In this document: positions 7,945-13,020 of the stretch, in pieces | Layout: the number at the start of each line of letters is the position of its first letter | Numbering within the stretch: the stretch's first letter is position 1 | From: Diplocarpon mali | Lineage: Eukaryota; Ascomycota; Leotiomycetes; Helotiales; Drepanopezizaceae | Assembly (NCBI GenBank): GCA_024741835.1 | Contig: JAENRP010000648.1 | Location: forward strand, 1-13,020 | Reading direction: 5' to 3' | DNA: 13,020 bases | Notes under the pieces: generated by a model | The model's database searches: none | The model's input: only the letters and a program-made list of their open reading frames with translations | What the model was told of the DNA's origin: nothing | Translations under genes and position numbers: made by a program

Positions 7945-8938
7945 ATGAAAATTTTGATAAACCTTATAATAGTAACCTTAAATAATAGTAGTTTCGAGTA
8001 TTTAAGTAATACTAAGCGCAAGCTCTAGCTGGAAGTGCATCTTTAGTTTCCTTAGAAATCCGAATTTGATAATTTAGCTGCCTTAGTTTAATAGAATTTT
8101 AAAAACTGCCTTAGAATCGTCTCTAGAGATCCCTTTATTTTAAAGACTAATAGGAATTGGCCTAAAGGCTAAGAAGAATCTTGCATATAAACCTTATCTT
8201 AGAAATTGGTCTTTAATTAAGTAAACCTTATCTTATTACGATTAGTTACGACGCTCTTATTAGCTATTTAGCACCTACTTAAAATCTCTTAGTAAACTTA
8301 GATTAAACTTTTAGTAGAATCCGGAATTCTACTCTTAGGCCTAGCTTATAAGTAAGAGGATAAAAAGACGTCTTTAAACAATTTAAGACTGCTACCTACT
8401 TTTTTAATATTAATATTAGAAAATATTGAAAATAATAGCAATTTTGAACTTTTTACTAACCCTTTATCTAAATCTTTTCAAACTTATCCTAATTACTTTA
8501 AGATTGACTTGGATTCTAAGCGTTCTTTAAGCCCTTTTAAATTTCGAAGTACTCCTCTTAGTAATTAATCTTGCAATATTAAAGCTTCCCCTTTGCCCCT
8601 TATAGATTCTATTAACTTAGATAATTAGTATAAAACGATAATAGCTGCATTTAAGGCTATTACTAGCCACTTTCCCTTCCTTAGTTCCCTTGGTGCTCTT
8701 TACTTTATAAGAGCTAATATTACTAATTTCTTTAAGCAATATAAGGAAACTTGTTACGATTTTGGTATTTTATAAGCGGATATGATTTCTCGGCTCCTTT
8801 GCTACTATGATTATATAAGTAAAGATATTATCAAATCCCTTCTTAAATGGAAAACGTATAGTTTATAGGAACTCCTTATCAAGGCTCTTAAGTCTGAATT
8901 CTATAAATTTGATAGATAGTAGATTCGCAATACTTTAT
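7945..8938 (+). pseudogene. Ty3/gypsy element B: gag N-terminal relic, cut by copia insertion
   Basis: Frame 1 runs from ATG at 7945 for about 331 codons to the edge of the inverted copia LTR. The distal half resembles the retrotransposon gag (capsid) domain of fungal gypsy elements: AAFKAITSHFPFLSSLG at about 8647-8697, YFIRANITNFFKQYKETCYD at 8701-8760, then DMISRLLCYYDY, IKSLLKWKTYSL and ELLIKALKSEFYKFDR (about 8869-8916). The start was chosen as the first ATG in the frame. Damage is moderate, with several TAA/TAG codons, most densely in 8041-8310. The capsid would have formed the virus-like particle. The rest of element B is not in the window; it may lie beyond the copia insertion. It is in the same orientation as element A. 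Confidence 0.78.
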
Positions 8939-9435
8939 TAAGCTTAAGTGAGTCGGCGCAGTAGGTAAAGGAGGCTTCTAGAGGTTAATGGTCGATATAT
9001 TGGTAAGAGTTAAGGAAGGAAGGTTACCCCTTTCTTCCTTATAGCTATATATGTATTAATATCTTACTAACTAAGCAGTAGGGTTATATGATAATATATT
9101 AGAGTAATAGCTATATCACCTATCTTAATACCTCTACTTAGACCTTACTCCAATTAACCTATAGTTAGGAAAATAATAACTATCCTTTTGCGCTAATCTA
9201 ACTCTTAAGTATCTCTTTAAATTAAAAATAATCAATTAATAATAACCTTTATTAGAATTACTAAACTCTACTTATAAGGTAGGACTAGGAGTCAAATTTC
9301 CTAAAAGCATTCCTTTATAAGACTATATAACTTAACTCGCAGTCTAAGCTTAAGAGTTGATTTAAAAACTTTCTTTTATAAGACTATATAACCTAACTCG
9401 CAAGGCGGGCCTAAGAGTCGTCCTTAAGTCTATTA
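8939..9435 (-). repeat. Copia 3' LTR, right (inverted) copy (497 bp)
   Basis: Reverse complement of 2179-2675, same length. On the minus strand it starts at 9435 with TA after a GTAGGGG polypurine tract and ends at 8939. On the plus strand the internal tandem units are plain: TTATAAGACTATATAAC followed by YTAACTCGCA and a TTAAGAGTY or CTAAGAGTC core at 9347-9358 and 9408-9419, with a degenerate third core at 9282-9293. The flank after the LTR end (8938 downwards) is gypsy B gag. Confidence 0.82.
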
Positions 9436-11613
9436 AGCCCCTACTATCTTTTATAATTCTAGTATATCTTTAAACGCTTTAAACTTTGCAATTATCTTTA
9501 GTAGCTTTATAAATCCATTTGCTACTATTTGATCAGTTAAGATATAGGTAATTAATAACTTATTCTTTGCAATAAGGTTATAAATAAAGTAGTAAGTAAT
9601 ATTAATATATTTCAATTGCTTATATAAGTATAGATTCTTTATAAGTGCAATCGCTTTTATATTATTTGCTTAAAGATTAATATAGTTCTTATCTTATTTA
9701 ATATATTTAATAAAACCTATATCTTTTAGAACTTAGGCGATTTATAATTCTTATTTGTAATTTAATAATATTAATATATATTTAGCCTTAGTGCTTATAG
9801 TAGCTATTGATTTCTACTTCCTACTTCCTTATAATATAGGTCTGCTATATAGTACTACTACGCTTTTAGATATACTTTTCTAACCTTTTATATTTGCCTA
9901 ATTAGAATCGGTATATACTTTAAGCTTTGCGCTTATATATTTCGTTAGTCTATATTTTACCTTCTATATGATTATTAATCGAAGGTATCTTTTAAGTCGC
10001 TTAACTGCGTTCTTATATTAAATTGTCAGATCCTTTAGATTCTGATTAAGTTGCCTAATAATAAAGGCAATATCTGGTCTTATATATACTATAGTATATA
10101 TAATTGCTTTAATATCCTATTAGTACTTCTTCAGATCTCCTTTCTACTTATTTTTATTAATAGGCTCTAACTTATTATACTTTCCTTTAATTAGAATATG
10201 CTTTAGCTTAAAGTTAGGAGTATAAGTAGAGAGTCCTATTTAGTCTAGGATCTTCTTAATATACTGCTCTTAGTTTAATTAGAGTTCTTAAGTGGAATAG
10301 TTCCTTATGACGCAGATGCTAAGGATCTTATAAATTCCCCTTAGATCCTTAGTATTAAAACGTTTCCGAATTATTATAAAGAACTAATTTAATTAAGTAG
10401 TTGTTTTTATAGCTATAGTAATATTATTAATATATAATAGCAATTTGATTCTACGCTTAATATAGGTAAATAGATAAGGGTTAGCTAGGCTTTAAACAAA
10501 TCCTATTTCTATTAAAGTAAAGCTATATAAGAGGTTTTAATCATAGGTTGATTATTTAAGCCTATAGATACTGCAGAGTATATAAAGAGAGTGGCTAGCG
10601 TATATAGGAATACTATTAGGTTAAGAGAGAAAAATCCGTTTCTTTATAATCACTTTAGTAAATGCATTTTTAATATTATACTATTTGCATTTAAGGTCCT
10701 TAGCGGCTACTATTGCTATAAATATGCGAAGGGTATCTATGCGAACTATTAGCGCGAATATATTAAAGTAGTCTTCTCTATACTATTAAGAGAAGCCCTT
10801 AGCTATAAGCCTTACCTTATAATACTCTAGGGTTCTATTTGCATATATCTTGATTATAAAGACCCACTTTATTAATACTAGGTTTACGTCCTTTAGCGTT
10901 AGTTCTTCTATTTATATGCTATTTGGAATAAGAGAGCTTATCTCTTCTTAGATTGCCTTATTTTATACTACTTTATTTTTCAAATTATTAATAGCTTTAT
11001 TATACATCTTTAGAAGAGAGATTTTTATTATCCTCTTAGCGGTTAAGAATATATTATCTTTATTAAAGCTTTATTAAAGTTCGAGCTTATAGATCTTATA
11101 TACTATTATAGCTTAGATACGCTTAGACTCGCGTTTGTTTAAGGTATCTTCTAGTTCTAAGTCTCTATTCCTCTTTAAAGACGTAGGTTTAGCTATAGGT
11201 TCTATAGGCTTATTATTTAAGGAACTGCTTTCTAATAGTAAAGGCTTATTATTACTTATACCTATTTTAAAAATATCCTTTACTATAGGTGCTTTAACTA
11301 AAGGGATAATGATATTAAAGTTGTTTTATACTTTAGGTAATTTGCAGATAATAGGAATAGTCTATTCGGCCTTTGGGCGATTAGCAGGTTGTCAATTAGC
11401 AAGTGCGCTTAATATGCCTAAGCTAAGAGAAAGGGATTGTTAGTTTAGTTTAATAGTATTACTATTAAGTAGTGTACCTTGCGAATCTTTAAGTATATAG
11501 AGCTTTAAGGATAGCTCTCTTCTATTTTAAGATTTATTAAACTTAATTACTAAGGATATGATTATTTGCCTTAGATCTAGCGTATATACTATCTATTGCT
11601 TTATTATCTATTT
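8939..11613 (-). repeat. Right arm of 2.7-kb inverted repeat (copia)
   Basis: Partner of 1-2675 in opposite orientation, also 2675 bp. Sampled differences between the arms are substitutions, mainly C/T and G/A, with no net length change, as expected when RIP is the main mutational force. The arms are separated by 6,263 bp of gypsy-derived sequence. Confidence 0.9.
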
Positions 11614-11759
11614 AATATACTTAATAAATATACATTTTCTACCTTAGTCTATTAGCTTCTTACTCTTTATACCTATAGGTTAGGACTTTGGGCTAATATA
11701 GGAGTAGTAGACGCTTTTAAAGACGCAGATATAGTTTAGGCTTAGTTTCTATTTAAAAT

Positions 11760-12420
11760 ATGCCTTATATAGCGATATTTAAGTGCTATTAACTATTAGT
11801 CTATTACTTATTCTATTTCGCAGGTATGCGTCTGCCTTAATCGCAAAGTCCTAGAATTCTAATAGTAAGTTAGTATTATATAATAGAGTGCGATAGTTAG
11901 TCTTTACTTACTAAATGCTTCGCTTAGCGATACTATTTTAATAGGAACCTTTATATATTACAATTGGTTTATAGCAAACTCCTTATTTTACCTATTTATT
12001 AAGCTTTACTTTAATCTTTAATATATTATCAGACCTAATAGCTATTAGCTTTAACTAGGTCTAGCGTTCCTTTATTACTTTTTAAGTTTCTAGCTTTTCT
12101 ATAAGCTTAAATTTGATCTTAGCGTAAATAGTCTATATTTATTAAGTAAAGTTATCTATTATTTAAGAAAACTAATTATTTCCTTTAATTAAGGTTATAA
12201 ATAGTCTAATAGTATTAATAGATATTAGTACTAGTATTAAATCTTTTTATAAATTAAGCTTAATTTGCGTTCGATTTTAAAGTTTTATTAGCTTATAAAT
12301 TCGATATATTAAGCGATCCTTTAGTACTTAGATCTTCTATTTTAAGGTTAAAACCTTATATAGGCCTTTTAATTTCTTTAACTTTAGATATGCAAATCTT
12401 TTATATATTAGTTAATACTT
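11760..12420 (-). other. Copia integrase domain (right copy)
   Basis: All four zinc ligands of the N-terminal module have been replaced by Tyr. The two His positions are TAT at 12405-12403 and 12390-12388 (H-X4-H spacing), and the two Cys positions are TAT at 12306-12304 and 12297-12295 (C-X2-C). In the core, the first Asp is Asn (12216-12214, in SINTIR). The second Asp is kept (GAT, 12030-12028, in IRSDN). Glu is Lys (AAG, 11925-11923, in NSIAKRSI), 35 codons after the second Asp. The C-terminal block DFAIKADAYLRNR lies near 11848-11810. The domain inserted element cDNA into the genome; it is inactive here. Confidence 0.9.
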
Positions 12421-12524
12421 TAATAGGCTTTCGGCTTTTAATAGCTTTAATAGCCTATTATTAGTTCATACTTTATTATTAGCAGTTAGAAAGAACTAGT
12501 AATAGTAATTCAAGGTCTTGCTAT

Positions 12525-13005
12525 TTTCTAATTGCAAGCCTGGCTTAAGAGTCGTTTTTAATAAAACCGCAAGATCTACTTGCAGTCCTAGCTTAAGAGT
12601 CGATTTCTTAAAAATAGTAAGATCTACTTATAGTCTTAGCTTAAGAGTCGTTTCTAACGAATTTGCGAATTTCACTTGTAGTCCTAGCTTAAAAGTTATT
12701 TCTATAAATTTTACTTATAATCCTAGCTTAAGAGTCGTTATTAGCAAATCTGCAGAATCTACTTATAATCTTAGCTTAAGAGTCATTTCTATTAAATTCA
12801 CTTATAATCCTAGCTTAAGAGTTATCTTTAAAGATACTTTATAATCTACTTATAGTCTTAGCTTAAAAGTCATTTTCGCAAATTTCACTTATAATCTTAG
12901 CTTAAGAGTCTATCTATTCTCTTTATCTTCGCTTAATTATATTAAGGCAAAGAGTGCACTTTCCTTAAAGGAATCTACTTATAAGTCTGGCCTAAGAGTC
13001 AATTT
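12525..13005 (-). repeat. Tandem repeat array encoding TLK(L/P)GLQV-type units in copia polyprotein
   Basis: The core AGCTTAAGAGTC (plus strand) or a close variant starts at 12542, 12590, 12638, 12686, 12725, 12773, 12812, 12860, 12899 and 12989. Steps are 48, 48, 48, 39, 48, 39, 48, 39 and 90 nt, all multiples of 3. Read on the minus strand in the integrase frame, each unit gives TLKLGLQVD or a variant (the Q codon often now TAA), then 7 of 16 or 4 of 13 variable residues such as LAVLLKT. The array lies directly N-terminal to integrase. The same unit occurs in this element's LTR. I know of no function for it. Confidence 0.85.
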
Positions 13006-13020
13006 CTATAATATTACTTT

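Larger units (their letters stand above)
9436..13020 (-). pseudogene. Ty1/copia polyprotein relic, right (inverted) copy, RIP-inactivated, 5' part outside window
   Basis: A single minus-strand frame stays collinear from 13020 down to the polypurine tract. It gives, in polyprotein order, a tandem peptide repeat (12525-13005), integrase (about 12420-11760), linker with the YFK..LNYICVFKSVYYSYI block (about 11760-11600), RT and RNase H. Integrase preceding RT is the Ty1/copia order. RT keeps KWV and RGF-type blocks near 10860-10800. The YVDD box is YINN at 10434-10423, as in the left copy. RNase H reads YTDSN near 9915-9901, retaining an Asp that the left copy has lost, so the copies have mutated independently at some sites. 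In-frame stops are mainly TAA/TAG; one TGA near 11394 replaces CGA of the left copy. Gag, protease and 5' LTR lie beyond the window. Confidence 0.93.

Noticed and set aside
12518..12844. Plus-strand open frame of 108 codons with repeated SPSLRV
   Set aside because: Antisense to the in-frame copia peptide array; the repeat pattern is the complement of the TLKLGLQV units, whose frame continues into integrase.
12525..13005. CRISPR-like array
   Set aside because: Units are degenerate, intervals between cores are themselves similar, steps are multiples of 3 and the array is inside a transposon reading frame. The sequence is fungal-like, where CRISPR is not expected.
1..13020. Alternative genetic code in which TAA/TAG encode Gln
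   Set aside because: Stops do fall mainly at Gln positions, but Trp positions, catalytic Asp-to-Asn, Glu-to-Lys and Cys-to-Tyr changes occur as well, and the paired LTRs show CpA-to-TpA changes in non-coding DNA. RIP explains all of this; recoding does not.

Overview
The window looks like a repeat-rich, very AT-rich block from a filamentous ascomycete (Pezizomycotina). It holds no intact gene. Almost everything is LTR retrotransposon sequence carrying the signature of repeat-induced point mutation (RIP): CpA/TpG converted to TpA, reading frames otherwise collinear, in-frame stops nearly all TAA/TAG at former Gln/Trp codons, and recurrent D-to-N, E-to-K, C-to-Y and H-to-Y changes at catalytic and zinc-binding residues. 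The group assignment rests on this RIP pattern and the style of the pol proteins; I cannot name a species.

Layout. 1-2178 (+): 3' half of a Ty1/copia polyprotein relic (integrase-RT linker, RT, RNase H), followed by its 3' LTR at 2179-2675. 2676-6726 (+): Ty3/gypsy element A, lacking its 5' part, with gag C-terminus and zinc knuckle, protease, RT, RNase H and integrase, ending in an LTR at 6714-6962. 6963-7393: unidentified, RIP-degraded, possibly once-coding spacer. 7394-7645: a second LTR of the same gypsy family, followed by a leader and the N-terminal part of gag of gypsy element B (7945-8938, +). 8939-13020 (-): a second copia copy in inverted orientation, with its 3' LTR at 8939-9435, RNase H, RT, linker and integrase, and then an in-frame tandem repeat array at 12525-13005 that runs off the window.

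The two copia copies form an inverted repeat. Positions 1-2675 pair with 11613-8939; both arms are 2675 bp, so there is no net insertion or deletion, only substitutions. Both copia copies abut gypsy gag sequence, so they look like later insertions into gypsy elements A and B.

Points worth a second look: (i) the gypsy LTRs, above all 6714-6962, are far less RIP-mutated than the sequence on either side; (ii) the copia carries a tandem amino-acid repeat whose spacing is always a multiple of 3 (39, 48 or 90 nt), and the same unit recurs in its own LTR; (iii) the 6963-7393 spacer has a coding-like frame I cannot identify. I found no evidence of a novel functional system.
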